Origin: AC-32 sp963772975
GTDB lineage: Bacteria > Actinomycetota > Thermoleophilia > Gaiellales > Gaiellaceae
Reading direction: 5' to 3'
Assembly (NCBI GenBank): GCA_963772975.1
Contig: CAVYZH010000002.1
Span: 186,001 to 250,000, forward strand
Length of the DNA: 64,000 nt
The notes under the pieces were generated by a model that was not told the DNA's origin, did no database searches, and was given only the letters and a program-made list of their open reading frames with translations. Below, in pieces: positions 44,435 through 53,457 of the stretch. The translations under genes and the position numbers were made by a program. The first letter of the stretch is position 1; every line of letters starts with the position of its first letter.

Positions 44435-45175
44435 CTAGAGAGTCGCGGCCTCGCCCGCGCCTGGCTCGTCGAGCCCGGTCTCGGGCGGCCCGACGGGCTC
44501 GGGCGAAGGCGGTCGCAGGTAGAGCCGGTCATAGGCCAGCGCGGCGAGGCCGGCGCCGATCAGCGGCCCGACCCAGTAGACCCAGGCATTGCTCCAGAAG
44601 TTCTGCACGAGCTCCGGGCCTAGCGCACGTGCCGGGTTCATGGCCGCGCCGGTGTACGGGCCGCCCATGTAGACGTCGAGCGTGATCGTGAGGCCGATCG
44701 CCAGGCCGGCGATCGAGGCGAACGCGCCGCGCGGGTCGGCGGCCGTCGCGAAGATCACCCAGACGAGGAAGAAGGTCAGCACGACCTCGATTACGACGCC
44801 CCCGCCTCCGCTGATCCCCGGGGCAAGTGAGGGGGCGCCCAGGTTGACCGCATCGACCTGCTGTTCGGGGAGCACCGCCTGAAGCAGGAACGCCGCCAGA
44901 ATCGCTCCCACAAGCTGCGCGAACCAGTAGGCCGCCGCGAGGTGCGCCTCGATCCGGCGCGTGATCAGGAAGCCGAACGTCACCGCGGGGTTGAAGTGAC
45001 CTCCAGAGATGTGCCCGACCGCCGAGGCCATCACGCCGATCGCGAGCCCGTGGGCCAGGCCGATCGCGGTCAGGTTGCCGCCGTGGGTGGCGATGATCGA
45101 GCCGGCGCCGACGAAGATCAGCGTGAATGTCCCGACGAACTCTGCGAACCCGCGCTGCAGCATGGCCGAACGCAT
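44435..45175 (-). CDS. MIP-family aquaporin / glycerol channel
   Basis: A 246-residue channel from ATG 45175; ATG a few codons later (MLQRGFAEF) is possible. Both NPA boxes are present: SGGHFNPAVTFGF in loop B and GAAMNPARALGPEL in loop E, where NPAR supplies the selectivity arginine. Six helices with the internal repeat. It should let water, and perhaps small neutral solutes, cross the membrane. Selectivity between water and glycerol cannot be settled by eye. Confidence 0.93.
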   Translation of the reverse strand: MRSAMLQRGFAEFVGTFTLIFVGAGSIIATHGGNLTAIGLAHGLAIGVMASAVGHISGGHFNPAVTFGFLITRRIEAHLAAAYWFAQLVGAILAAFLLQAVLPEQQVDAVNLGAPSLAPGISGGGGVVIEVVLTFFLVWVIFATAADPRGAFASIAGLAIGLTITLDVYMGGPYTGAAMNPARALGPELVQNFWSNAWVYWVGPLIGAGLAALAYDRLYLRPPSPEPVGPPETGLDEPGAGEAATL

Positions 45176-45285
45176 GGAAAAACCCTAGAACGAGGGTCGG
45201 ATGGCGCCACTTCGAGGGATGCCGCAGCTCGCGCCGGAAGCCGAATCTTCCCTCGGCGTATCAACTGCGGAACGAAAGGCGGCCC

Positions 45286-45366
45286 ATGTCTACGGACATC
45301 CTCAAGCGCAAGATCCGGAACTTCCCGATCGCGAACCTGAGCGAGCGCATCGCCGCCGCGAGCTAG
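45286..45366 (+). CDS. Possible 26-residue peptide (leader or small protein)
   Basis: ATG 45286 opens a 26-codon frame reading MSTDILKRKIRNFP then IANLSERIAAAS, ending at TAG 45364-45366. AAAGGCGG lies upstream. A terminator-like hairpin begins 15 bases after the stop and the BNR protein gene starts at 45508. It may be a regulatory leader peptide or a stand-alone amphipathic peptide. No homologue known to me. Confidence 0.4.
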   Translation: MSTDILKRKIRNFPIANLSERIAAAS

Positions 45367-45381
45367 ACGCTTGCGGCAAGA

Positions 45382-45399
45382 GGCCCGGCTTGCCGGGCC
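45382..45399 (+). terminator. Hairpin between small ORF and BNR gene
   Basis: GGCCCGG and CCGGGCC form a 7-bp stem with a four-base CTTG loop. Placed to act as terminator or attenuator. Confidence 0.55.
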
Positions 45400-45507
45400 C
45401 AGGGCAGAACGTGCTGCCGGCGCGGCTCGACCAAACGGCCCCTGGACTGGAGATCGAGCCTCCTATACCTTCCCGCCGAGGCAGGTCGTCAACGAAAGGG
45501 GAGATCG

Positions 45508-47109
45508 ATGACGAAGACCCGCTGCACGCTGCTGTTTGCGGCGACGGCCCTCCTGGGGCTGTTCCTCGCCGCGGGCGTCCGTGCGGAACCACCGGGCGGC
45601 GAGGGCGAGGGCGCAGAGAAGACGCCGTTCGTGCGCACGGTGGCACCCGGGGCGAAGCACAACTGGTCGTTCGAATGCTCCGTTGCCTCGGGCGGCCTCA
45701 ACACGAATCTCGACTGCGACGACCCGTTCCCAAACAACGAGCCGAACATCGTGGTCGACGCTTCCGATCCGCAGCACATGATCGCGAGCTCGAACGACTA
45801 CGGCTCGTGCTGCGACCAGTACTACACGTCGTTCAACGGCGGCGCGACCTGGTCGACGGGGAATATGTCGACGGAGGAGGACGGCCGTACCGGCAGCGAC
45901 CCGGTGACCGCGATCGACGTCAAGCACCACGTCGCGTTGCACTCCTCGCTGAACTACAAGTTCAAGATGGACGGCGAGGCGTGCAATGGCGACGTCGTCG
46001 TTTCGCCCTCCAAGGACGGCGGGCTGACGTGGGACAAGCCGGTGGTCGTGGGCTTCGGCAAGGGTTGCGACCTCGATCCGCGCCAGGTCTTCAACGACAA
46101 GGAGTGGATCGCGACTGACAACAACCCCAGCTCACGCTTCTACGGGCGCACCTACGTGACGTGGACCGCGTTCCTCGCCGACCACGGCGAGTACGTCGAG
46201 TCGCCGATCATGGAGACCTACAGTGACGACGGCGGCAAGCACTGGTCCACACCGCAGGAGATCTCCGGATCGAGCACGAGCCTCTGCACCTTCCAGACCG
46301 CGGGGAAGGCGGGCGAATGTGACGAGGACCAGGCCTCGGTGCCGACCATCGGTCCCGACGGGACGGTCTACGTGGGCTTCATGAACAGCCAGAACCAGGC
46401 AACCTGGGAGCCCGGCGAGGTCTTCGAGGACCAGTATCTGGTCGTCAGCTCGACCGACGGTGGAGTGCACTGGTCGAACCCGAGCTTCGCCGTGGCGATG
46501 GAGGACGGCTCACGCGACTACCCGATCAACGTGGACGGCCGCCAGACGCTGACCGGCTACCAGGTGCGAGTCTGGGGTGCCGGCAACGTCGTGGCCGACC
46601 CGACGCAGAACGGGCGGCTGTACCTCACATTCTCGGACAACCGGAACGGTCTCCACGACAGCGACCACCCGGTCACCAACTCGGACGTGTTCGTTGTGCA
46701 GTCGAACGACGGCGGCCAACACTGGACGACGCCGACGCCGGTAGACCCGGGCGCGGGCGACCAGTGGTTCCCGTGGGCTGACGTGAACCCGGTCAACGGC
46801 AAGCTGGGCGTCCTCTACCACGATCGCGGAGGCTCGAACGGCCCGACCTACACGACCGCCCTCGCCGAGGGCCAGCCGGGATCGTTCGTGAAGACGACGG
46901 TCAGCACCCAACCGTCGAACCCGACGATGTCCGAGTTCTTCCAGGCCGGAGACCCGAACTGCGAGTTCTGCGCCGTCTTCCACGGCGACTACATCGGGCT
47001 CGCGTACGGCAGCGACGGTCACGCCAACGCGACCTGGACGGACATGCGCGATCCGTCCCCGTTCACAGCCGGGCTGTTCCTGCAGTTCATCTACTACGCG
47101 CGCAGGTAA
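45508..47109 (+). CDS. Secreted BNR/Asp-box (sialidase-fold) protein
   Basis: A 533-residue protein from ATG 45508 with AAAGGGGAG upstream. The signal peptide ends near GVRA. At least five Asp boxes (SxDGGxxW) define a beta-propeller: SFNGGATW, SKDGGLTW, SDDGGKHW, STDGGVHW and SNDGGQHW. Ten or so cysteines could be paired outside the cell. The fold is shared by exo-sialidases and other carbohydrate-binding proteins; the sialidase arginine triad cannot be assigned by eye, so activity is unproven. A paralogue lies at 61443-63060. An 11-bp terminator follows. Confidence 0.83.
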   Translation: MTKTRCTLLFAATALLGLFLAAGVRAEPPGGEGEGAEKTPFVRTVAPGAKHNWSFECSVASGGLNTNLDCDDPFPNNEPNIVVDASDPQHMIASSNDYGSCCDQYYTSFNGGATWSTGNMSTEEDGRTGSDPVTAIDVKHHVALHSSLNYKFKMDGEACNGDVVVSPSKDGGLTWDKPVVVGFGKGCDLDPRQVFNDKEWIATDNNPSSRFYGRTYVTWTAFLADHGEYVESPIMETYSDDGGKHWSTPQEISGSSTSLCTFQTAGKAGECDEDQASVPTIGPDGTVYVGFMNSQNQATWEPGEVFEDQYLVVSSTDGGVHWSNPSFAVAMEDGSRDYPINVDGRQTLTGYQVRVWGAGNVVADPTQNGRLYLTFSDNRNGLHDSDHPVTNSDVFVVQSNDGGQHWTTPTPVDPGAGDQWFPWADVNPVNGKLGVLYHDRGGSNGPTYTTALAEGQPGSFVKTTVSTQPSNPTMSEFFQAGDPNCEFCAVFHGDYIGLAYGSDGHANATWTDMRDPSPFTAGLFLQFIYYARR

Positions 47110-47120
47110 ACGGGGGATCG

Positions 47121-47148
47121 GCCGGGGCCGCGGTGAGGCGGCCCCGGC
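47121..47148 (+). terminator. Terminator of the BNR gene
   Basis: GCCGGGGCCGC and GCGGCCCCGGC form a perfect 11-bp stem, 11 bases after the stop. Confidence 0.85.
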
Positions 47149-47264
47149 TCTCCTACCAACTCTTAACCCAACCCGGGAAAACGCCTTGCCTGCATTTGCC
47201 CGGCCTTGGCGGGCGCCCTCATAGCTTCCTGGTCATGAGGCACAACGACCCAGGGAGGTTCGAG

Positions 47265-47645
47265 ATGAAGCGCATCACCATGGTTCTGACGGCGGCCGCG
47301 CTAGCGCTTGCCGTAGCAGTCCCGAGCGTGTTGGCGTCCGGCGGCGGCGGCACGCGGATCGTGCTCAAGCCCGCGAAGGCGTTCCCCGCTGCGAAGGGAT
47401 CGGCGACGTTCAAGGCGAAGGCCGGCGAGCGGCAGCTCGAGGCGGAGGTCGAGCACGTCCGGCGCCTCGCGGGACGAACGGTCACCTTCTACGTCGGGGG
47501 CAAGCGGCTCGGGAGCGCGAAGGTCGGCGGGCTTGGCGCGGCTCATCTCGAGCGCCGCAATGGCGCTGTTCCCGCTGTCCATGCCGGCACGATCGTCAGC
47601 GTCAAGACCGCAGGCGGCGTCCCGATCGCCAGGGGCTCCTTCTAG
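47265..47645 (+). CDS. Small secreted protein
   Basis: A 126-residue protein from ATG 47265 with AGGGAGG upstream; the longer open frame to the left overlaps the terminator and is not used. A signal peptide ends near VLASG. The mature part has a strand-rich pattern with KGSATFKAKAGERQLEAEVE and GRTVTFYVGGKRLGSAKVG, reminiscent of short Ig-like or spondin-like exported proteins. Function unknown. The luciferase-like gene starts 18 bp downstream and may share its transcript. Confidence 0.75.
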   Translation: MKRITMVLTAAALALAVAVPSVLASGGGGTRIVLKPAKAFPAAKGSATFKAKAGERQLEAEVEHVRRLAGRTVTFYVGGKRLGSAKVGGLGAAHLERRNGAVPAVHAGTIVSVKTAGGVPIARGSF

Positions 47646-47663
47646 CCGGTAGCTTCCGCCGCG

Positions 47664-48521
47664 ATGCCGCTCCACCTCGGCCTGATCCTCCCGAACTACG
47701 GTGAAGGCCTCGAGGCGGAGCGGCTCGCGGCCTGCGCGCTGGCCGCCGAGGAGTCGGGCTTCGACTCCGGATGGGTGACCGACCACTTGGTCGTGCCCGA
47801 AGAGCACGCGGCCGTCTACGGCTCGATCGCGGAGGCGCTCCTCTCGCTCGGCTTTCTCGCCGGCCGGACCCAGCGGCTGCAGCTCGGAGTGTCGGCCCTG
47901 ATCGTGCCGGCGCGGAACCCGCTGGTCGCGCTGAAGCAGTTGACGACGCTCGACTTCCTCTCGGGCGGCCGCGTCGTGACCGCGGTCGCGGCGGGTTGGA
48001 TGGAAGGGGAGTTCGGGACGCTCGGAGCCAACTTCGCCGAGCGCGGGAAGCTGCTCGACGAGTGGCTCGACCTGGCGGCTGCAGCGTTCGACCAGATGCC
48101 AGGGCGCGTGCGCTTCCAGGGCACCTACTTCTCACTCGACGGCTGGCTCGCCCCGGCACTCGCGCGGCGGCCCGAGCTCTGGGTCGCCGGCGTCTCGCGT
48201 GCGACCTTGCGGCGCGCGGCCAAGACCGGCGTCTGGCACCCGGTCGCGCTCTCGGTGGACGAGCTGCGCGAGCTCGGCCGCGGCTTCGAGGGCCGGACGG
48301 TGCTCCGTATCAGCACGTACTTCGCCGACGAGCCGAAGACCGGCGAGGACGAACGTGGACGTCACGCGATCGAAGGCCCGCCCGAGTGGATCGCGGAGCG
48401 GCTGGCCGACTACGTCGAAGCCGGCTGCGACGGGTTTGTCGTCAACCTCGGCCACGACGCGCCCGAGCTCGAAGACCGCGCCCGCCGTTTCGGCGCCGAA
48501 GTGGCGCCGCTCCTTACCTGA
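47664..48521 (+). CDS. Luciferase-like (LLM) flavin/F420 oxidoreductase
   Basis: A 285-residue TIM-barrel protein from ATG 47664. LLM-class features: LGLILPNYGEG at strand 1, AEESGFDSGWVTDHLVVP, LGVSALIVPARNPLVALKQL with the LDFLSGGR turn, and VAAGWMEGEFGTLG. In actinobacteria such proteins typically use coenzyme F420 or reduced FMN. Substrate unknown. Its stop overlaps the 3' end of the convergent acyltransferase gene by 8 bp. Confidence 0.9.
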   Translation: MPLHLGLILPNYGEGLEAERLAACALAAEESGFDSGWVTDHLVVPEEHAAVYGSIAEALLSLGFLAGRTQRLQLGVSALIVPARNPLVALKQLTTLDFLSGGRVVTAVAAGWMEGEFGTLGANFAERGKLLDEWLDLAAAAFDQMPGRVRFQGTYFSLDGWLAPALARRPELWVAGVSRATLRRAAKTGVWHPVALSVDELRELGRGFEGRTVLRISTYFADEPKTGEDERGRHAIEGPPEWIAERLADYVEAGCDGFVVNLGHDAPELEDRARRFGAEVAPLLT

Positions 48522-50502
48522 AGAGCTCGCGCCGGAACGCGTTTCGGAACGGCGTCGACAGCTCCAGCCCGTAGGTCGAGGAGATATGGCCCTGGTCGAT
48601 CCAGCCGATCGTCCGGTTGACGACCATCGGACAGAGGACCGCGATCGAAGAGGCATGGGCGCAGAACCAGCCGGTGACGTTCATGAAGCCGACGTGCGCC
48701 TTGGACGCAGCCGCCGCGACCGAGGCGTCGGTCTGCAGCTCGACGAGCGTCGCCTTCGAGCTACAGGTCCGCATGTTCGCGCCGGCCGCGAGCAGGCAGT
48801 CGACCGGGTTGCGGTGCTGGTGCGGCGAGTCGCCGACCACGATCGTGCTGGCCGAAAAGCTGCGGGCGTCGCGGATCAACCCGGTTACGCCCTTAACCGC
48901 GGCGACCGGCGTCCGGCTTCCGGCCCAGCTGCCGACGACCAGCGTGGCCTGCGGATGGAGCGCCGCCGCGCGGTTGATCGCCCAGCGGTACCAGATCCCG
49001 CAGGGCCAGCTTTTGTGCGTCCACGAGCTCGAGACGCAGCCGACCTTGACGAACGGCACGACCGACCACGCGTCGCGTTTGGCCATGCGCAAGACCGGCG
49101 GCATCCACATTTCGGCGTGCGAGTCGCCGAACACGACGAGCGTCTTCGTAGCGTCCGTCGCGCCGAGGCGGCAGATCTTGCTCGTGGTCTCGCCCTGGCG
49201 AGCCGAGCAGCCGCTCGGGAACGCGAACAGGTCGTTGCGCAGGTCGGTCACGGCCGGCGTCAGCGGCCACGGCAGCGCGGCGCCGCGCCTCGCGGCGTTG
49301 ACGGCGTCGAGCACCGCCGGCAGCGGCTTCCAGGAGCTGCGAGCGGCGGTGGTCTCTCGCACCAGCTCGGCTGGACGGACGGCGGCGGCGGCGTTCGAGA
49401 TCGCCGCCGCCCGCGCGTTCAGCGAGACGAGGATCGGCACCGCGACCGCGAGGATCACGGCCACCGAGGCGGGCCAGAGCAGAGCGCCGGTCTGCGGGCG
49501 CCACCTCATTTGCCTGATCGGGTTCTCGTAAAAGGCATAGCTCAGTATCGACAGTCCGAAGGCTCCAGCCAACAGGCCGAGCCGGACGACAGTCGACAGA
49601 TCGTGGCCCACGTACTCGGCCGCGATCACGAGCACGGGCCAGTGCCAGAGGTAGAAGGCGTACGAGCGGTCGCCGACGTAGCGGAACGGCGCGAGAGACA
49701 GCAGCCGCGAGGCGCGCCCGGGGGAAGCGGCGATCACGAGCGCCGCGCCGATCGTCGGGAGCAGGGCGGCGTAGCCGGGGAAGGGCGTCGAGCTCGAGAA
49801 CGCGACCGCGGCAGCGCAGATGCACGCCAGGCCGAGCCAGGCCGCTGCTCCGCGCAGCCGTGGGGCGGCGATCGCCAGCGCTGCGCCGAGCGCGAGCTCC
49901 CAGGCCCGAGTGGCCGTGGAGTAGTACGCGTAGGTCGCGTCGGTCGCCGTGCTGTGGATCGACCAGGCGAGCGACGCGCCGGCCGCGGCGAGCACGATCC
50001 AGAGCAGCCGCCGCCGCAGGAGGGGAACCGCCAGCACGCCCGCGAGCACGACCGGCCAGACGAGGTAGAACTGCTCCTCGACCGCGAGCGTCCAGTAGTG
50101 CTGCACCGGCGAGGGCGGCTGCAGCTGCGAGAAGTAGTCGCTGCCCTCACGCGCGAAGTGCACGTTCGCCATGAAGAACGCCGCCCAGACGCTGTCGCTG
50201 ACCGCTTGTCGCGCGCGCACGAGATTGAGCAGCTGGTGCGCGACGATGTCCGTGACCACCAGCGTCAGCACCGCCGCAGGCAGGATGCGCCGCGCGCGCC
50301 GGACGTAGAAGTCGGAGAGCCGAATGCGCCCGTCGCGCCCGGCCTGGCGAAGCAGCAGCCCCGTAATCAGGTAGCCGGAGAGGACGAAGAAGACGTCGAC
50401 CCCGACGTAGCCGCCCTGCAGGAACGGCAGCCCGGCGTGGTCGAGCACCACGAGCAGGACCGCGACCGCTCGCAGCCCCTGCAGTTCCCGGCGATGCGGC
50501 AC
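48514..50502 (-). CDS. OafA/YrhL-type acyltransferase with C-terminal SGNH domain
   Basis: A 662-residue protein. GTG 50502 (VPHRRELQGLRAVAVLLVV) is chosen because RELQGLRAVAVL is the usual N-terminus; the open frame further upstream runs into the next gene. About ten helices form the acyltransferase 3 domain (DHAGLP, YVGVDVFFVLSGYLITGLLL). From ~residue 410 an SGNH hydrolase-like domain begins; FGDSHAEMW holds the Ser block and WIDQGHIS the D-x-x-H block. It should move acyl groups onto a surface polysaccharide or lipid. Confidence 0.92.
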   Translation of the reverse strand: MPHRRELQGLRAVAVLLVVLDHAGLPFLQGGYVGVDVFFVLSGYLITGLLLRQAGRDGRIRLSDFYVRRARRILPAAVLTLVVTDIVAHQLLNLVRARQAVSDSVWAAFFMANVHFAREGSDYFSQLQPPSPVQHYWTLAVEEQFYLVWPVVLAGVLAVPLLRRRLLWIVLAAAGASLAWSIHSTATDATYAYYSTATRAWELALGAALAIAAPRLRGAAAWLGLACICAAAVAFSSSTPFPGYAALLPTIGAALVIAASPGRASRLLSLAPFRYVGDRSYAFYLWHWPVLVIAAEYVGHDLSTVVRLGLLAGAFGLSILSYAFYENPIRQMRWRPQTGALLWPASVAVILAVAVPILVSLNARAAAISNAAAAVRPAELVRETTAARSSWKPLPAVLDAVNAARRGAALPWPLTPAVTDLRNDLFAFPSGCSARQGETTSKICRLGATDATKTLVVFGDSHAEMWMPPVLRMAKRDAWSVVPFVKVGCVSSSWTHKSWPCGIWYRWAINRAAALHPQATLVVGSWAGSRTPVAAVKGVTGLIRDARSFSASTIVVGDSPHQHRNPVDCLLAAGANMRTCSSKATLVELQTDASVAAAASKAHVGFMNVTGWFCAHASSIAVLCPMVVNRTIGWIDQGHISSTYGLELSTPFRNAFRRELFR

Positions 50503-50560
50503 CCTCGCATCGTCCCACCGAAGGCAGCCGCTGCCAACCGCCGCGAGGGTCCCGGTGCAC

Positions 50561-51316
50561 CTAGAGTGATTCCCAGGGAAGCGATGCGTAGACGTCCGCC
50601 ACTGACTGCACCCGCGCCGGGTCGGTCGCGACGGACAGCGAGTCGATCCCGCAGACGAGCGCCAGGCCGCGGGCATTCGAGACGATCGCGCCGCGGAAGG
50701 ATGGGATATCGGCAAGCCGGACCGGCGCGCGGCGCGATGGCACACCCGCCTCAGGCAGCGCACGCTCAAGGAGCTGCATGGTGATGCCGTGCAGGAACCG
50801 GCCTTCCGGCCAGACAACGCCGTCGTCGTCGAGGAACGCGACGTTGGCCGTCGCGGTCTCCGAAATGCATCCGCCTGTCGACGTCAGGAGCGCATCGTCG
50901 AATCCGCTGCGCCGCGCAAGCCGCGAATAGTGGCCCTGCCCCGTCGCGAGGTGCTTGAGGTGCGCGTCCGGTCGCTGGTACTCGACCGACTGGAGGCGCT
51001 GCGGCGTCGTTAGTTCCGCCGGCTCCTTGACGGTGACCATCACCACCGGCTCGTCGTCGGGGGTCTCGAAGACGTAGACCCGGACGGAGGCGTCCATGGA
51101 GTCGCCGAGCGCGTGCCGCACCAACTCGCGAACGCGGTTGCCGTCGAGGCCCGCGCCAAACAGCTCGTGGTTTGCCGCCTCGAGGCGGGCAACGTGCAGC
51201 TCGAGCCCCCGTGTTCGACCGCGCCGCACCTGCATCGCGGTGAAATGGCCAAACCCGGATGCCGCCGCCCAGAGCGCCTCCGCGCTCGGCGGGCGTCCCT
51301 CGATCTCAATACGCAT
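50561..51316 (-). CDS. Class IV aminotransferase, complete copy
   Basis: A 251-residue PLP enzyme from ATG 51316 (MRIEIEGRPP). Family segments: YQRPDAHLKHLATGQGHYSR with the PLP lysine, SETATANVAFLDDDGVVWPE, FLHGITMQLLERALPEAGV and the C-terminal SNARGLALVCGIDS phosphate-binding loop, which the copy at 6341-7000 lacks. Possible roles: 4-amino-4-deoxychorismate lyase or D-amino acid/branched-chain aminotransferase. It lies immediately upstream of, and on the same strand as, the acyltransferase. Confidence 0.87.
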   Translation of the reverse strand: MRIEIEGRPPSAEALWAAASGFGHFTAMQVRRGRTRGLELHVARLEAANHELFGAGLDGNRVRELVRHALGDSMDASVRVYVFETPDDEPVVMVTVKEPAELTTPQRLQSVEYQRPDAHLKHLATGQGHYSRLARRSGFDDALLTSTGGCISETATANVAFLDDDGVVWPEGRFLHGITMQLLERALPEAGVPSRRAPVRLADIPSFRGAIVSNARGLALVCGIDSLSVATDPARVQSVADVYASLPWESL

Positions 51317-51440
51317 ACGCCCGCGATTCAACCTGAGCAGAAGCCAGTTGGCGGCGGCGCTGTCCCCGCGTCGGTGGGTCTGGGCCACCGAGGACGTCGG
51401 TCGAGCTTGATCCCGGGCTGGGCGCAGCTGCGACTGGTGC
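50737..51440 (-). repeat. Duplicated segment, copy B (class IV aminotransferase region)
   Basis: Inverse-oriented near-identical partner of 6213-6921. Similarity covers the gene from its upstream region (including CGGGATCAAGCTCGACCGAC) to codon ~194 and stops within the gene, which continues intact here. Copy B is therefore the likely source. Confidence 0.85.
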
Positions 51441-51462
51441 AGCTCATCGAAACCGGTTCGGG

Positions 51463-51621
51463 CTAGCGCCCGAGCCTCGTCCGGCGAAGAATGCCGAGCC
51501 GCTTCTGCAAGGCCTTGTCCTCTTGCCCGTCCTTCAACGCTGCCCAGACGAACAGGCCACCGACAAGCACGACGGGCAGGAGGACGAGGAGGGCAAGAAC
51601 GATCGCAGCGACCGTGTCCAT
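51463..51621 (-). CDS. One-helix miniprotein with basic tail
   Basis: A 52-residue protein from ATG 51621 (MDTVAAIVLAL). A single transmembrane helix (AAIVLALLVLLPVVLVGGLFVWAA) is followed by KDGQEDKALQKRLG and a basic end RRTRLGR. The same text, slightly changed, starts the protein at 60836 (MDTAAAVILGL...RRTRLGR). Conservation of two copies supports a real gene. It may be a membrane-tethered small partner protein; role unknown. It is upstream of the class IV aminotransferase on the same strand. Confidence 0.6.
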   Translation of the reverse strand: MDTVAAIVLALLVLLPVVLVGGLFVWAALKDGQEDKALQKRLGILRRTRLGR

Positions 51622-51729
51622 ATCGGAAAAGTTTTGCACCGAAGCAGATCCCGGTCCGAGCGATGCCGGACTCACGCCAGCGGGCCCTGCCAGCGTCTAT
51701 CCGGCACGCGCGCGTATAGCGTCCGCGGC

Positions 51730-52131
51730 GTGACCCGCTTCGTCGTCGACTGCGAGACGCTGCTTCGGATTGCCGGCGGCGAGATCGAGGTCGCCGCCGA
51801 ACACAAGCTCGTCGCACCGACGCTCGTTCGCTCGCAGGCGCTGTCGGCGCTCTACGAGGCCGCCCGCCGGAATGAGATCTCGGCCGCAGAGGGGATCGAG
51901 CGGGTGACGCGGATCAACTCGCTGAAGGTTCGCTTCCTCGGCGACAAGGTGCTCCAGCGGACGGCGTGGAAGGTCGCGGATCAGCTGGGGTGGGAGACGA
52001 CGTTCGACGCCGAGTTCGTGGCGCTGACGCAGCTACAGGCGGACGCCTTCATGACGTCCGACGGCGATCTGGCGCGCGCGGTCTCCGGCCTCGTGAAGAC
52101 GGCGACGATCGACGCGCTGCGCACGGGCTGA
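51730..52131 (+). CDS. PIN-domain protein (VapC-like)
   Basis: A 133-residue PIN-domain protein from GTG 51730. Acidic residues expected for metal binding are visible: FVVDCETLLRI near the N-terminus, then TTFDAEFVALTQL and FMTSDGDLARAV. PIN proteins are metal-dependent RNases, usually the toxin of a VapBC pair. No antitoxin gene is evident immediately upstream; the DNA between 51622 and 51729 is too short. It may be an orphan toxin or a housekeeping PIN protein. Confidence 0.78.
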   Translation: MTRFVVDCETLLRIAGGEIEVAAEHKLVAPTLVRSQALSALYEAARRNEISAAEGIERVTRINSLKVRFLGDKVLQRTAWKVADQLGWETTFDAEFVALTQLQADAFMTSDGDLARAVSGLVKTATIDALRTG

Positions 52132-52191
52132 ACGGCGGGCGTAGGCACGAGATGCCTCGCTTGGGCCAGCGTGCGGGAATGTCACCCGAGC

Positions 52192-52547
52192 CTACGACAC
52201 ATCGCAGTCCGTGACGAGGCAGACGCTGTAGCGAACCAAGAGGGACGCACCGAACACCATTGGGACGAGTACGGCCGCGACTGTTGCGTACTCCGCCGAG
52301 GTGCGTGGGCCTTGCCTTAGCGCAAGGCAAGAAGCAGCTGTGACCGCTGCGGCGATGGCACAGAACACACTAAGGTCCGCAGGAAGGCCGAGTCCTCCAG
52401 GTCGTAGTGATCGCGCACGAGGACGAAGGTGGCCCCTGCGACCAGCGCGGCAGTCAGTGGCGCGAAGCGCGTGTACGCCTTGCTCGCCCATCGCACCGCG
52501 GCCAACGCTCCCACGAGCAAGACGACGTCGAAGGCGATGATCTCCAT
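52192..52547 (-). pseudogene. Small membrane protein gene with one frameshift
   Basis: From ATG 52547 the frame reads MEIIAFDVVLLVGALAAVRW, FAPLTAALVAGATFVLVRDH, then near 52385 the protein-like text moves to another frame: ADLSVFCAIAAAVTAASCLA, ATVAAVLVPMVFGASLLV, ending DCDVS and TAG at 52192. Together ~118 residues with four hydrophobic helices. Length is one base short of whole codons, so a single-base deletion explains it. Family unknown. Confidence 0.5.
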
Positions 52548-53014
52548 CCCTTGCGCATCGGCGCTGCAACTGCACCAGTTGAGCCGGCCGCGCTTCCGTT
52601 GGCTGAGCCGCCGTGCGCCCGCCGGAAGCGGGCAGAGCCGGGATTGGGCTGAATCCGTCCACGAGCCTCGCTACCGTTTTCAGGAGACAGCGAGCGCCGG
52701 AGCCGTGGTTCGCCAACGACGCTAACCGGTAATCCGCCCCACGCCCGCGTGTGTCCGCGGGGACATTCCCGAACACTGGTCCACGAGGCGGTCTTCCCGC
52801 GCGAGCCACCTGAGCGGAGGTCGCCTTAGCCATTCCTCGAGCTGCCGGGCCGAGCCCGCTCGCCGTAGTTGTTGCCGTGAGCGACTGACGGACGCTCTGG
52901 ACAAGCTGAGGTCGCACAACGGAGCGCCCGTGTGAGAACCTCCTCGAGACGAACCGGCGGGCATGTCCAATTGACTGCGGCGGCGTTCCAGAAGTGGCGA
53001 GAGGAGGGCGCCTG
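52548..53014. other. Spacer without recognisable gene
   Basis: About 470 bases. Open frames on the minus strand are arginine-rich antisense-type text with no start context. It should contain the promoter of the small gene at 53015, which has GAGGAGGG upstream. Nothing else supported. Confidence 0.4.
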
Positions 53015-53302
53015 ATGGACCGTCTGGACGAAGAGAAGCTCGAGATGCTGCGCGCCTGGGGCGAAGGTCTCGTGAACGACGGCCGCGACGAGCTACGGGC
53101 CGCCGGCAGAGCACTCTTGATGCTGGTCGAGGAGATTGAGCTACTGCACGTCGACCTTTGGCACGCTCGCCAACATACTGCCGAGGAGGCGGAGATTCAG
53201 CGAGCTGAGTCCGGGAAGTCCCGGAGGCGGCTTGGTTTGGCCCTTCAGCGGCGGATCAGCACTCTTCGCGGACGCGGTCTGCCGGGCTCAGCCGATGAGT
53301 AG
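53015..53302 (+). CDS. Small helical hypothetical protein
   Basis: A 95-residue protein from ATG 53015 (MDRLDEEKLEMLRAWGEGL) with GAGGAGGG at good spacing. Mostly charged helix: DGRDELRAAGRALLMLVEEI, ELLHVDLWHARQHTAEEAE, then a basic tail SRRRLGLALQRRIS. It could be a coiled-coil regulatory or structural protein. I have no specific family. Confidence 0.6.
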   Translation: MDRLDEEKLEMLRAWGEGLVNDGRDELRAAGRALLMLVEEIELLHVDLWHARQHTAEEAEIQRAESGKSRRRLGLALQRRISTLRGRGLPGSADE

Positions 53303-53457
53303 CAAGTTCTCCACAGCTCGACTCACAGCCACGAAGTCACTGCTCGCGCGATGCATGAGCTGATGAGCGATATTCACCCACAGGGATCAGGCCAGCGCTT
53401 GCGCTGCGAACGACTCCATCGCTGCCCTCAAAGGGGCAAGTTGAATGCGGTATGACG

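Noticed and set aside
51622..51729. A VapB-type antitoxin gene before the PIN protein
   Set aside because: Only about 100 bases separate it from the divergent miniprotein gene, and no plausible antitoxin frame with ribosome site is present.
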